This document shows, piece by piece, positions 33,640 to 45,425 of a stretch of 64,000 nt of DNA (position 1 is the stretch's first letter; every line of letters begins with the position of its first letter). The notes beneath the pieces are model-generated. The model was not told where the DNA came from and did no database searches. It worked only from the letters and a program-made list of their open reading frames with translations. The DNA comes from Harmonia axyridis (Eukaryota; Arthropoda; Insecta; Coleoptera; Coccinellidae): the NCBI RefSeq assembly GCF_914767665.1, contig NC_059504.1, forward strand, positions 25,522,001 through 25,586,000, read 5' to 3'. The translations under genes and the position numbers were made by a program.

Positions 33640-33860
33640 TCTTCATAATATGACAGCATCTGAAGATACTGGACACTCCTGAAGGAGTTATAGCTGAGAC
33701 AAATTGCCAGATTTTGATGAGGCAATCTTTTTTGCAATCGCATCAGACAATTTCTGGTGATATGTCCAAACTCGTGGCATTTGAAACACTCTCAAACATC
33801 GCATTTCAATCAGTCTCAAACGTTCGGTGAGTTAATTGATAGTTTTTTCGTCAACAGTAA
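33640..33860 (-). pseudogene. CCHC zinc-knuckle (gag-like) fossil
   Basis: The minus strand encodes CFKCHEFGHITRNC, a C-x2-C-x4-H-x4-C zinc knuckle as in gag or ORF1 proteins of retrotransposons, which bind element RNA. Flanking frames are broken. Remnants may extend to about 34270, where the minus strand has a short open run (FLKLNSNPELKNEGRFELDE) of uncertain relation. The element type is undetermined. The plus strand here is open for about 58 codons, which I treat as a shadow. Confidence 0.45.
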
Positions 33861-35707
33861 CAGATTCTCATACACTTTTAATTGCGAAGTACTCCTTTTA
33901 AGGGTGGACTAGTATTGGCTACTAAATAATTTTTCAATGAATCTTTCGACCAGAACTCTATTTATAGACTGACAACAGTTCTCCTCATACAGTATTTGCA
34001 TTATTGCATGTTGCTATCAACTCCAACTTCACTTCGTTTATACTTATAAATAGTATCAAATAAGCAAGGATGTCACTTTTCTTCAATTTGTTTTGCCACT
34101 TCATCCAATTCAAATCTCCCTTCATTTTTCAATTCTGGATTTGAATTCAATTTCAAAAACTTTCTCTTATTTTTTGAAATAATCTAAATATTCAACACGG
34201 CTCTTCATTTTGTTCAGTTACCTTTCTCAGTACTCTCTAATGCATGGGCCCTTAACCTGTTAATGTTTTTATTGTTACCATGAAGAACGTTTGTGAACAA
34301 CGAACACGAACTTTGATTTTTAAAGAGCTTTAGTTGGCAATGGGTTCGAACGTGAGCCTGAAATGAACCTAAAATTATGGTTCAGTGAGATTTGTTCTCG
34401 CATTTTCGTTTTGCATTTGTTACTGTCAGTTAAGGGCAAATGTAGAAGTACTCATGATATCTGGTTAAACTAATGAGCAAAAACATTCGTAACAAGGTAA
34501 TGAATAAGCCTCGACAGAGCTTAAAATAACTCTGTTATCGAATTTATTCTGAGGAGTTTCTTTATTTATTGTTTATGCAAATTTTATGTTACGCAGCTAG
34601 TATCGTTGTAGGACTTGAGGCAACGAATTATAGAAGAATGTAGAAAAATAACGCCAATAATCCTACAAAACGTGAGTTGATCTATGTTGTTTATTCATCG
34701 AAGGTTCTCGAAACATGTCTTCTGAAATTATTTTGATTTACTATTACTAAAATGAAAATGAAAATACCTAAACCTTTCTACCCTCATTGTTAATCGGAGA
34801 AACGGTATTTTGATGTCTGTTGTCGAACAGTTATGGAGTATAATCAAAACTACAGAATAAATGAAAAATAAATTCCATAAAATTTAAATTAATGGACCAA
34901 ATGTGTAAACATTAATTACATTTACTGAACTTGGGATAGAAAGATCTTTCAAATGAGGTTGAGCTATCACTTAACCCATCTTACCTATTCGAAATTTAGG
35001 GGTTGGGGTTGTAACACTAAGGGGTGAAATGGTATGGATGTGAATTCGATATGAAACGTTTTCCCCTTCGAATAAAAAATCTACGGGTCCGAGCATTTTT
35101 TCCAAATGAGTTCATTCCGCCTGTTATCTGTTTCGTTTTCAAGAGCTCACCCTGTATATTCGATATACATTTGGTACTGCCAATATATTGTGAAACTTAC
35201 ACATTATATCTCGTTGAAATGAAAAGCAAAAAATTTTGTTATAGGGTAATAAATTAGCCTGAATAGAGCCTAAAATAACTCTCATATAAAAATTGAATTA
35301 TTCCGGGGAGTTTCTTTATGGTTGGGTTCTGCTACCTTAACAGTGAAGCTAGCAGAAAACATGATTTTTTTGAAAAAGTCAAATTCAGAAATTTGGCAGT
35401 GTGTTCAAACATGAGCCTGAAATGAAGCTAAAATTATGGTGTATTGTCCATAAAAAATCAGTCAGCTTGTTGGTCTTTCCAGCCTTAGCTAGTGGAAACC
35501 ACGATTTCTACCACAATTGAAGAGCAAAAATATTTTTAATAGGGTAATTAATTGGCCAACATAAAATCATAGCAGCAAAAAAAATCGAAAAATTTTACCT
35601 TACTGAGGTGAATATTTAGAGTCTACTTACATCGTGTTGTGGGGACTAGATAACACAAGCACATGGTGCTTGGATGGGTTTTCAGTCGATGATAATATTC
35701 AGTAAAA
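33861..35707. other. diverged direct repeat, no recognised gene
   Basis: Two blocks occur twice: (C/A)A(A/C)(A/G)TGAGCCTGAAATGAA(C/G)CTAAAATTATGG near 34350 and 35411, and GGTAAT(G/A)AAT(A/T)AGCCT followed by CTTAAAATAACTCT and GGAGTTTCTTTAT near 34495 and 35243. The order of blocks suggests diverged copies of an unknown repeat. Confidence 0.45.
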
Positions 35708-36876
35708 GGCCAATTGAAAGTCCCCGGTCTACCAAAGTGAATCACATTTTTTTTTTTTGGCAAAATTCGATTTTATTATTCAACATAGTTGCCTTCAAGG
35801 GCGATACAGCGGTTATAGCGATTTTCCAAATTTTTGAATCCATTTTTGTAGAACGATTTGTCTTTCGCTTCAAAATAGGCCTAAGTTTCGGCGATTACTT
35901 CTTCATTGGCGAGCATTCTTTCGAGTTCTGAGAACAGGAAAAAATCGCTGGGGGCTAGATCTGGCGAATACGGTGGATGCAGAAGCAATTCGAGGCCCAA
36001 TTCATGCAATTTTGCCATTGTTTTCATTGATTTATGACACGACGCATTGTCTTGATGAAACAGCACCTCTTTTTTCAAATGGGGTCGTTTATTAACGATT
36101 TCATCCTTTACTTTAAACGATCCAATAACGCTATATAATAATCTCTGTTGATGGTCTGGCCTTTTTGGGGTGATCAATTAATATTATATCTTGCGCATCC
36201 CAGAATAATGATGCCATAACCTTGCCAGCTGACTGTTGTGTTTTTCCACGCTTTGGATTCGGTTCATCGTGTGCAGTCCACTCAGCTGACTGTCGGTTGG
36301 GCTCCGGAGTGAAATGATGGAGCCATGTATCATCCCTTATCACACAAACAGCTTCAAACACTGCTCAGAATCATTAACACGTTATTGTTAGCTCGCGTGG
36401 CATCCATTTTGCACACGGCTTTCTCATGTACAAATATTCGTGAATGATGTACACGTTCAGTTGATATCTTCACAATGTCTGCTATCTCAATCAATTTCAC
36501 GGTCATTCAAAATTATATTGTGAACTTTTTCGTCGGTGACAGCCTCTTTTGGGTGTCCACTGCGTTCGCCGTCCTTGGTGCTTATTTCACCAGGTTTAAA
36601 CTCAGCATACCAATCAATGATGGTTGATTTTCCTGGTTCAGACCCAACTACTTTTCCCTTCAAAAAGCATGTTTTATCAGCACACGAATTTTTTTTTTCA
36701 TCTTTTCTCAAATAACATAAGTAGCTACATTCACAACGCAATATCTCACAAACTAATGGTCGGACGACTGTCAAATTTTGACACGTATCATTTTGAGGTT
36801 GGTACTAACTAAAATCATATGGATTTAATACTAGCACCGCCATCTGTGCATCAGACCGGGGACTTTTCAATTGGCC
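35708..36876 (-). mobile_element. mariner (DD34D) copy 2, full length, frameshifted
   Basis: Ends GGCCAATTGAAA(A)GTCCCC (35708) and its complement (to 36876). On the minus strand the transposase reads, from 36774, YLRKDEKKNSCADKTCFLKG, STIIDWYAEFKPGEISTKDG and SGHPKEAVTDEKVHNIILND. A second frame (to 36131) gives DDTWLHHFTPE and GKTQQSAGKVMASLFWDAQD. A third frame (36177-35881) gives VLFHQDNASCHKSMKTM and PPYSPDLAPSDFFLF. The last two Asp are separated by 34 residues (DD34D). All three catalytic regions are present but in different frames, so it is inactive. It is the longest copy of this family in the window. Confidence 0.9.
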
Positions 36877-37572
36877 TAATATAATGTTGTACTTTAATTT
36901 AGTTACCTATACATAGACATACATAGTTACACATCAGACTAAATTGAATTTTGATTGAGGGTTCTTGATGCGTAGTAGATATACTCGTATTGTTCAGTCT
37001 GATAGAATGGCTCCGATTGATACATCTGTAGTTACTATAAAATTTTTACTAACAATATTTTCTCACATTGATTGAACGTTTCATTCCTTTTTTTTTTTGG
37101 ACAACTAGTCAAATATTTCGTGATTTTGGCATAATTTTTTTCAAATTCAAAATAATACTTTTTAACTCCTAGAAATCCTTTCAACTTGTTAATTTCGGAA
37201 ATTATTTATAAAATTCATAGATTTTTAGGAGGTTGGGTTCAAGTCCTTACGGTGTTGTGCTGTGACCGAAGAATTTGAATTCCTTCGGGAATTCTGATTT
37301 GTCCATTTGCAGCACTAAACCGATCACCTACTTCACGCAGTTTTTCTATGTGCTTTTGTAATAATGTTGAGAATTTCACTGTTACCTATAAATAGATAAT
37401 AGACTACACAAGCTTCATTCATAATACCTTGCAAAAAGTTGTCTATTACTCTTTCTTCTTGGTGAATTTTTCAATCCAAAAGGAAATATTTTGTTTTCAT
37501 AATAACCTATTCCAGTGAGAAATGTTGGCTCAGAATGCATTTCGACTCTGTTGTATACTGATGCTAGCCCGA
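36877..37572. other. no recognised gene
   Basis: AT-rich spacer, no structure noted. Confidence 0.5.
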
Positions 37573-37840
37573 GCAGTGGCGTACCGAAGGGGGGGATAAG
37601 GGGATATAACCCCCAGGAGGAATATCTATCATATGTACCAACCTTATAAATAACAATCTTATATTTAATGGATTCGGTCCTTACTTGGCGGAAATTCATT
37701 ATAATTAAAATAAAACGAAGTAATTTCCACTATGTTAACATAGTGGAAATTACTTCGTTTTATTTTAATAACAATCTTATTATGAGTAAGCAAACTTCTT
37801 CGGAAAACTTCTTCAAAAGAAGGAATATTTGAAATAATTT
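37573..37840. mobile_element. miniature element end, GTGGCGTACC type, with insertion
   Basis: GCAGTGGCGTACCGAAGGGG... AGGAGGAATATCTATC... AACAATCTTATTATGAGTAA is the same sequence, in opposite orientation, as 50972-51142 (AGGAGGAATATCCATT..., CATTGTTATTATGAGTAAGC). The copy here is interrupted by a 104-bp insertion (37663-37766). Confidence 0.65.
37663..37766. mobile_element. 104-bp insertion containing a perfect 66-bp palindrome
   Basis: Flanked by a 14-bp direct repeat AATAACAATCTTAT (37649-37662 and 37767-37780) that is single in the related copy at 51 kb, so it is a target duplication. The insert contains ATTTCCACTATGTTAACATA; the perfect palindrome spans 37704-37769 with arms of 33 bases and no loop. 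No coding sequence, no poly(A) tail. Confidence 0.85.
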
Positions 37841-38700
37841 TTTCTTTATAATGTTGACAGATTCAAGTGAAAAATTGGTCATGTGAAAGAGGACAAAATA
37901 ACAAAAATATTGAATACTTACGCTATTCGCTTCATAAAAATATCTGCTACTCTTCCACAGAATCTCCCTACACAACTAAAATTTCTCTACCTGAAAGATA
38001 TAGATTTGTGTGATTGTCCTAACTAACTATGAGTTGAGTTGACTTCCACTTCCTGATTTCATGTACTACTAGGTTTCACTTGGTGAATTTTTGGACCATG
38101 GTCCGACAAAATTTATTGGATTCCCAACTAATCGTTGAAAGAAACAAAATTTCTTTATGATTTCGGTGGAAAAAAATATTTGGTTTTCTAACCAACTGCG
38201 CCTCTTATGTTTTTGAATAACGAACTTTGATTTTCAAAAAGCTGAATGTGAACATTTATGAAGCGGACTACGTGAAAGTCACGACATTCACAACAATAAT
38301 GCCTTAACAATTAAGTATATTTAACAAAGCAAGTAAGCTTCTATGCAACTATTCATGGAATAAATTCCTGGCAACAGTGGAATATGATATATTATGATTA
38401 TAGGTACCTACTTGTGCAGTGTCTTTGTAAATGATAGGTAACATGGTGTGACCGTTGAAACGTTTTTGATGTTCACTTATCGCAGTTTTGTAAATAAATA
38501 ATTCGAAAATTTGAATAATATCTAATTGATAATACTCAATTTATGATTGTACTTTTCGAAATTTGTAGTCGATTACCAGTAATGCCTTTAAGTAAAAAAA
38601 GGTGAAGAACATATCAACGCTAACGATACGATGTTGCAATCACTTATAAAGATACCGTATATCTTATAAAATATTCTCACATGCAACTGAGACTTTCGTG
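37841..38700. other. no recognised gene
   Basis: AT-rich spacer without recognisable elements. Confidence 0.5.
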
Positions 38701-38714
38701 CAGATACAGGGGCA

Positions 38715-38780
38715 CTTCATTCGACATATATAAACAGAACTATTGACATCCCGGGCGACTATGGAAAATTGTAAGTTCGA
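38715..38780 (+). promoter_or_regulatory. possible TATA promoter and short first exon
   Basis: ACATATATAAACAG (TATA box near 38728) is followed after about 30 bases by ATGGAAAATT|GTAAGTTC, a start codon and a good donor. Further on, TATTTCTCCCAG and a purine-rich 35-bp stretch ending in GGTAAGAC (about 38952-38990) look like a small exon, but joining them in phase gives an early stop. Weak. Confidence 0.2.
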
Positions 38781-39229
38781 AATGGTTCAATCAGTAATAT
38801 TTTGATTTGCACAATTCGGGTTGTTATTGAAAATCTCATTGACAAATCATTGAATATAGTTCGGTTTGTTTGTGTTATTAATTGATTCATGAAATTGTGA
38901 AAATGTATCAATTTTGAATACCCATCGATTAGTTAATTTGAGTATTTCTCCCAGTACTGTTGGAAGAACTTTAGAGAAAAAAGAAGAAGGTAAGACATGC
39001 TATCCTGGATTATTAGTGGAAGAAAACCTTTGCAATATGATCTCACCTTCAAAGAATCATTGAATGCTTCATTGTAACCAAAATCCAAAGTAACGAATAT
39101 TTCAGTTTGGATAGTATTGAACTAACTAAAAAGCACCTGGATTTCAGTCAATCGAAGAAAACATTACATAAAATTAATGGGTCACAAGTTCAACATTTTT
39201 ATTGATAATCAGAAAAATATAGTGAATAG

Positions 39230-39510
39230 AGTACAATTTTATAGTTTCGACGAGGCTTTCTCGAGCCAAATTTACGTAGGAACGCCCTCTACCAGGGAAT
39301 AAAGGTGTTTCGTTACGAGATCGCTTGTGGACTCTTCAGTAAGGCGATACAGCGATCTCTGCCTAAGACACCCTCTCACACCATCGTGGAGAGGTGACTC
39401 TGCTGGAACACGTAGGCTTTCTTGAACTCGCCGGGGCAGCATTGAAGTGTGGCGCGACGGCTGTAACGCCACCTCTGGGGCAGACAAAGTCACTACCACT
39501 TTGGTAAATA
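39230..39510. other. GC-rich island of unknown origin, possible solo LTR
   Basis: About half G+C in an AT-rich setting. On the minus strand it is open for 85 codons (39529-39272) without a recognised motif and is followed by AATAAA within TATCAATAAAAATG. A GC-rich body with a downstream polyadenylation signal and no homologous coding sequence would fit the R-U5 part of a solo LTR; a fragment of a foreign or host exon is equally possible. No duplicated flanks were established. Confidence 0.3.
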
Positions 39511-39574
39511 CAGAGAATACTTGCAACAAAATGTATAATTCATTTATCTGGCAGACTTATTCAACAGTGGACTC

Positions 39575-39775
39575 TAGATGAAAAACCATAAGGTTTACCA
39601 AGTATTTACAAGGGTAAAGGTAGAAAGTGCACTATTTTGAATCCTGGAATAATTGATGGATTTTTACCTGGATGTTTTGACACTGATGATCATTGGGATT
39701 ACCATAAATCTCTGGATGGTGAATTATTTCATAAATGGGCTGTTAAACAATTTATACTCTCTGTGCAGATAATTA
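39575..39775 (+). pseudogene. fossil of a DDE transposase
   Basis: The plus strand reads YKGKGRKCTILNPGIIDGFL followed by PGCFDT and DDHWDYHKSLDGELFHKWAV. In one widespread insect family of DDE endonuclease proteins the segment 'GKGKRLIVLHAG...GF...' is followed by 'DYHDEMNGD.F..W', which this matches in order and spacing. Only this central piece is recognisable. No catalytic Asp can be assigned. Decayed; neighbours are also TE remnants. Confidence 0.45.
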
Positions 39776-39869
39776 GTGCAATGTGTGTTAGTTCACAGCT
39801 CAGATGATGAATTTCGAAAATTCTTAGGAAAATGACCGAAGCTAGGACTTTTGAGGAATTTTCATTTCA

Positions 39870-40015
39870 GAGAATTTTGACAAACGCAGCCTTGTGGGAA
39901 AACCTTATGTTGTTCTTAAGAATCAAGGTTGAAATATGAAAAGGCGGCCAGTAAACTGGGCTGAATTTCCGCCCCTCATTTGAGGAGTCTTGGCATTGCA
40001 TCTACAGTTTATTTA
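39870..40015. mobile_element. partial copy of the 41151-41871 hAT element
   Basis: AAAGGCGGCCAGTAAACTGG and GCTGAATTTCCGCCCCTC match AGAGCGGCCACAAACTGGGC and TAAATTGCCGCCCCTC near 41790, with further similarity upstream (GTTCTTAAGAATCA). Confidence 0.55.
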
Positions 40016-40201
40016 TATTATATTTCGAAACTAATTATTGCTATATCTATTTCTTGTTCTTTAATGAGCAATCCAAAAGTCAAGTAGTGTGTTACTTTCA
40101 AATCTGTATTTATAAAATGTGATAAATTCTAATTCTTTTTTATAGCATTATTATTAATTATTAATGCGAAAAATGTATTCAGAAGATTAGATTTAAGTAA
40201 A

Positions 40202-41025
40202 ACGTGAAATTAGGCGGTCACCACACGTGTCTTTCAATAAATCGATTGTGGCACCAGCTGTGTGACATTTTGCGCCGTCTTGTTGGAACCACAGCTCCTA
40301 GACATCATGGTTGTTCAATTCAGAAATGGAAAAGTTAGTAATCATGGCTCTATACCGATCACTATTGACTGTAACGTTCTGACCATCATAGTTTTTGAAG
40401 AAGTACAGACCAATGATTCCACCAGCCCATAAAGCGCACCAAACAGTCAGTTTTTCTGGATGTAACGGTATTTCGACATACACTTGAGGATTAGCTTCAC
40501 TCCAAATGCTGCAGTTTTGTTTGTTGAAGTAGCCATTCAACCAGAAGTGCGCTTCATCGCTAAACAAAATTCGCTTATGAAAATCGGGAACAACAGCAAT
40601 CTCATTTTGGGCCCATTCGACGAATCTACGCCTTACTTGATAATCGTTTGGTTTCAATTCTTACACGAGTTGGATTTTGTAAGCACGCAAACCAAGATCC
40701 TTCCGCAAAATCTTCCATAAAGTGGATGGACATAGATCCAATTCCTGTGCTCGATGGCGGATAGACTCATTCGGGTCTTCCTCAATGCTACGCTCTACAG
40801 CAGCAATAGCTTCCTCTGTACGCACCGTACGGCGTCTCTGGGGATGCGAGTTATCAATAAGAGTAAACGTGGTGAGAAAACGTTCCATGATTAATCGAAT
40901 TAACTGCTCTGATTTTGACGATGATAAAATGGACGTAGTGCGCGATACGTATTCCGCACAGAACCATTATTTTCGAAATAAAATTGCACTATTTGCAAGC
41001 GTTGTTTAGGCGTGAGTCTATTCAT
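40202..41025 (-). pseudogene. mariner-superfamily transposase, 3'-truncated
   Basis: From the ATG at 41025 on the minus strand: MNRLTPKQRLQIVQFYFENN (helix-turn-helix), a frame change near 40910, then ERFLTTFTLIDNSHPQRRRT, EESIRHRAQELDL-type second helix, a stop at about 40658, KPNDYQVRRRFVEWA, ILFSDEAHFWLNGYFNKQNC with the first Asp, LHPEKLTVWCALWAGG, VTVNSDRYRAMITNF and, after another stop, ELWFQQDGAKCHTA with the second Asp. It breaks off near 40202 before the third acidic residue. This is an IS630-Tc1-mariner family distinct from the SETMAR-type copies; 14590-15297 is an older relative. Inactive through truncation, two stops and a frameshift. Confidence 0.85.
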
Positions 41026-41150
41026 GATGAATTGCCAAACCAAACTGAGAAAAAATCACTTGACAGCTGTTAAATCGGTTGCCATCTTGAACAGTAATGC
41101 CAACTTAAAGTTATATACCTCGAAAAAAATCACCCTTCAATACTTATATC

Positions 41151-41871
41151 CAGGGCCGGCACGAGCAATTTTGGCGCCTGAAGCAAAAAAATTTTTTGGC
41201 GCCCCTGCTAAAAAAGAATCAATAAACACCCCCCCTAAACAAAAAAAAATCACCTGCCCCGATGATAATTCGTCATTTTTGATTTCTCTAGCGTTTTTGC
41301 TAATCGTTTCTTTCTAAAATCGTTTCCACTGAGTTTCTTTTTTTTTCGGACAATGCGTAAGTAATATTTCTGATGACATACGTATCACACCACAAGATAC
41401 AAAGGGCGGTAAGGCATGCAAAGCTTCGAAAACTGAATTGGATTAAAAACATATGTTCCGCTGAAAACATTTAGCATTTATTAGTAACTAGTTTCGAATA
41501 CAGAATCGTAGGAATTTTCTATATGTTGAATGTGTAAACAACTTCCACGTAATTCGAAGTGTTGTTTTTCGTCTTTGTGAAATATATTCCATCTCCATCC
41601 CTCACTCAATTGGGGTAACAGGCAATGCTGCTTGGGTTGCCATGTGTTATTTATTGAACAGGCGGCTTAGTAAAGACGGTTTGGAGATTTTTATAGCAGG
41701 GAATGTTGATAAACGCAGCAAAGCGGACCAACCTAATATTGTTTTTAAGAATCATGACATTATTTTTTCATATATATGAAAGAGCGGCCACAAACTGGGC
41801 TAAATTGCCGCCCCTCGAAAAGAGGCACCTGAAACAGTCGCTTCACTGTATCACCCTCAACGACGGCCCTG
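41151..41871. mobile_element. non-autonomous hAT element, 721 bp
   Basis: Ends CAGGGCCGGCACGAGC and ...GACGGCCCTG. The flanking 8-mers CTTATATC and TTAATATC agree at six of eight positions. GC-rich ends around an AT-rich core, no transposase. It lies directly beside the mariner remnant at 40202-41025. Confidence 0.6.
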
Positions 41872-43664
41872 TTAATATCGTTACAATAATATTTTAAAAT
41901 TCATAAATGAATATAGAAATGATATAATACAAAAAAGCTCAAGTAGTTGGTGGGTGGAACAAAGCCGTTACGGGCAAAATACTCTATGTAGGCAACTTGA
42001 GTGAAGAAATACCTACGTATCTACATTTTCCATACAAGTTCAATCATTCATATTTTATGTCATGAACACTTTAAATGAATAGTGACTTATGGAACTATTT
42101 TACATCTTGACTGATAAATTGGTTCTTCTAATTTTGAAAGTTACAAACTGCAATGCTAAAATTCTTCATATACCAAGTGGATTCTTCAAATCTTATTTCT
42201 GTTTTATGATATTGCCATTCCATCCACTTATTCAAATTTATCAACAAGTTTTCTTCACCAGTTTAGCTACTACAGTTGAAATGATTCGTAATTCCTGGGA
42301 TAGCACGTTTTATGATTAGAATTTTGCAAACTGGTACCCAGTGTTCATCAAGGACGCAACAATTATTGAAGAGTCTTCGGTGAAAAGAAACAATTATTTT
42401 AATTATCTTCAATGATGTCTTTCATGGGTGACTCTAAAATGAGTAGATATCTCTCTTCATTGGATTTCCTTGAAATGTTGAAGCATTCCACTATATTTTC
42501 ACGTTATAGGAACTGGATTCCAATTTATGAGATTATGACTGTATTGATCCCTTCGTAATTTCGAAAATTTGGGATCTGTTGGATATAAAAATGATGAAAA
42601 TAATATAAACTTATCAGTTCTATGATGAACCACAGGAATTTCTAGTGATATTTTCGTAATCAGAAATAAATCCGAAACTGACTTTCAATGCCTCCTTCAA
42701 TGTCAATAATTCCTCAATGAACTATACTTAAAACACTGACTTTGACGTAAACTATTTGTCACACTGACAACGCTTTCAACAAAAATGTATATGTTATTCT
42801 GAAAATTCTCCAGAAACGGTATAAGGGAGGCAATTTCGGATAGCCATGTCCTTCTTTCTTCGCAACCAGTAGAGATTTTATATTCGAATTGGATCACAAC
42901 ATGTTTTTATTACTTGATATAGAACAATCTTTCTATATCACCCATATCTCTTCCTTTTGTACACATTTCGACTATAACGGGTGAATTTTTCAAGTTGAAT
43001 CAGTCAAAAATCTCGAGAAGAAAACATCTTACGCAAAAATATTTCGGTTAAAATATTGATGGTTTTGACTTTTGAGTACTACAACGCAAATCGAAATAAA
43101 ACATCATGTACCTACCTGAGTATGTACCTATACAAGTTCTGGATTATGAAATAATCAAAATATTCAGGCATAACGACAATAATTATGTATGGAATAGTGT
43201 AATTCTCCATGCATCATTAACCGTTAATGCACCTACCATTTTTCACTATTTCAAAATGGTAAATTATTAGTTCGAGGTTTGAAAAATTTTCACTGAGAAT
43301 CACGGTGCCATTCACTATATCGTTATTGAATTTGAAGACGATACGTTTTTTCAGAGTTGGCTGGGTCATTTAATGAAGGATTCAATATAGGAGGGGCTAC
43401 TTAATGGATTATAATTGAGGAGTTTCTTCTCTATTTGAAACCCATTTTAGAAGAATGCTCAAGTGAAAATAAAATATCTATAATACTGTAAATGAATTGT
43501 TTTTATCATGGATTAGGTAGGTTCTCATTATTGCTCGTCATCAGCTTGGTGGAAAGTGAAAATGATTTATTTACTATTGTTTTATTGATGTCATATATTC
43601 ATAGATACCTACATCAAGTATTGAGAATGAAATAGCGGCTCTGTAGGTCGACAAAATCTAATTA
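41872..43664. other. no recognised gene
   Basis: AT-rich. Short open frames (42089-42319 plus; 42703-42897 minus) have no recognisable content, and no repeats were noted. Confidence 0.5.
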
Positions 43665-43953
43665 TACAGGGTGTGTCATTGGTATGGTGAAACTTGAATA
43701 GAGGACACCGAGATGGTTCTAGTTATACCCCCATTTTTGGGTCTCTCTGCCTTGGTTATCGAGATTTATCAATTTTGCACATTTCTATCCGAGGTAATAA
43801 CAAGTGAACCACACATTAGATTTTCTTTATATTTGGCATACATCATCTTTCTCATTCAAAGCTTGAATGAATCACTTAATGATGACAATAAAATCCAGGT
43901 CCAGTTTAATGAAAATTTATGAAACGATTTCATCCTTGACACAACTCCTTGTA
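43665..43953. mobile_element. TACAGGGTGTGTCA miniature element, 289 bp
   Basis: Left end TACAGGGTGTGTCATTGG, right end complement TACAAGGAGTTGTGTCA, with TA outside each end. The open frame 43713-43922 inside has no similarity that I recognise. Confidence 0.6.
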
Positions 43954-44639
43954 TATCGAAATTTTGAAAATCCGTTTCTAGATTTGAAAAGAGCACAAAA
44001 AACTGAACGAAATCGCATAACTCAAATGTATGGGATTAAAATGAGGTGATCTGGAAAACCACTTGTGAAGGTATTTTCGCCCAATCCATAAACTACCAAA
44101 ATTATCGGCCCCATCGTGCCGAAAGAACATGCCAGCAAAATTTACGTTATCAAGGGCGCAGAAATGGAAGGGGTACTGGGGGTAATTACATCCCCCTCCC
44201 CAAGATTTTCAGAATATAAGATTTCAGAAGTCTCGCAAAGACGAAAAACGAAAATTTCTCCATAAAATGAACCAATAATAATCATTTTACTTCCCTTTGA
44301 AATCGACACGTCAATAAAAAATCGAACCATTTTACGGTTTATGAGTTTATTATCGCTTTCAAAATGAATACTTTTATTGCACTACGAGCTCGTTCATTAT
44401 TTTCCTTTATCTATCCGCTTTCTCGGCATCGCCCCTTATTTGCAATTGTGATTTCTGCATTCATAATCGGTATACACTTACTCCGTTGTTTTAGGTTTTT
44501 TGTATTATTCTCGTCACGAAATTTCAATACTGTAGTTATCAAAGAACTGAACTGAGTAATTCGCATCGAAAAATTGTCTGGACTGTGTTGTACAATTTAT
44601 TGCAATTTATTTATGTAGACATCTGTTTTGAATTGACTA

Positions 44640-45025
44640 TATCTACAGGATGTACCTTAATTCGAGGTACAAATGAAAATGACAGATTTCTCGGATCATT
44701 TCAAGAAAAAAAGTCCTATGATACACTTTCCTTCACAAGATATTTAATTTAAATTGGCATAGATATTCTACAGGGTAGTTAAAAAGAAATTCTGGTTCAG
44801 TACTACACTTTTTGGTTTGTTATAGTTTAGTTGTATCTGCAATCGATTTCAAGAAAAAAATTCAAACAGCTCTCTTTAGTAATTCTCAGGAAAATCCGAA
44901 TTATTATAAAGATCCAGTTAGGTAGCTGTGATCAATAAAATAATTATAAGTTTTGGTAGTTATTTACCAACTCTGTAGCGAAGATTAATAAAGATTCGAT
45001 AAACTGGTTAAGCATCACAAAAAAG
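44640..45025. mobile_element. copy of the 5812-6512 / 60869-61555 element, 3' end missing
   Basis: CTACAGGATGTACCTTAATTC starts it; TTCACAAGATATTTAATTTA, TCTCAGGAAAATCCGAATTA and GCGAAGATTAATAAAGATTC follow in the same order as in the other two copies. Confidence 0.65.
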
Positions 45026-45179
45026 AAGGACCCAGTATACGATAAGAACAATGAAATTGGTACTTAAAAAAAATTATTTCGAGCAATTTGATTCAAACTT
45101 CGTTATCAAACCTCTTTCTTCTCACATTATAGATGATTAAACAATGTCGTCAAAAAATTTTTTTTCGGTAATCTACTCC

Positions 45180-45425
45180 CCCCAAGAAGAAAAAAGATCT
45201 CCGTAAAGATGTACGTTATCGTCATGAAGTAAAACTGGTAGCATATTCTGCATATTTTCCAAAAAATATAAGTACACTTCTCCAGCTAATCGTGCCAGTA
45301 AATTATAGGGTCCAATTAATTTGTTATCAGAAGCACCGCACACTAAACTTCACAGAAAATTTATATTGGGCATGCATCTGTCTAGTAAGAAACTTATTTT
45401 CTCTGGCGCAGGAATGGCAGTTACT
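45180..45425 (-). pseudogene. fossil mariner/Tc1-type transposase
   Basis: The minus strand reads CHSCARENKFLTRQMHAQYK followed by FSVKFSV, then after one frame change VCGASDNKLIGPYNLLARLA and GEVYLYFLENMQNMLPVLLH. The pattern 'N.H.WA..NP......HQ..FS.NVW.G...D.LIGP..L..RL.G..YL.FL...LP.LL' belongs to a common insect transposase family annotated as mariner/Tc3-like, and this matches along about 75 residues. The catalytic residues on either side are not preserved. One copy, decayed. Confidence 0.6.

Noticed and set aside
33657..33833. Plus-strand exon of about 58 codons with a GTGAGT donor
   Set aside because: The complementary strand encodes a perfect CCHC zinc knuckle, so the open plus frame is most simply its shadow.
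37415..37699. 94-codon minus-strand open frame
   Set aside because: It lies across a non-coding miniature element and the boundary of a palindromic insertion.
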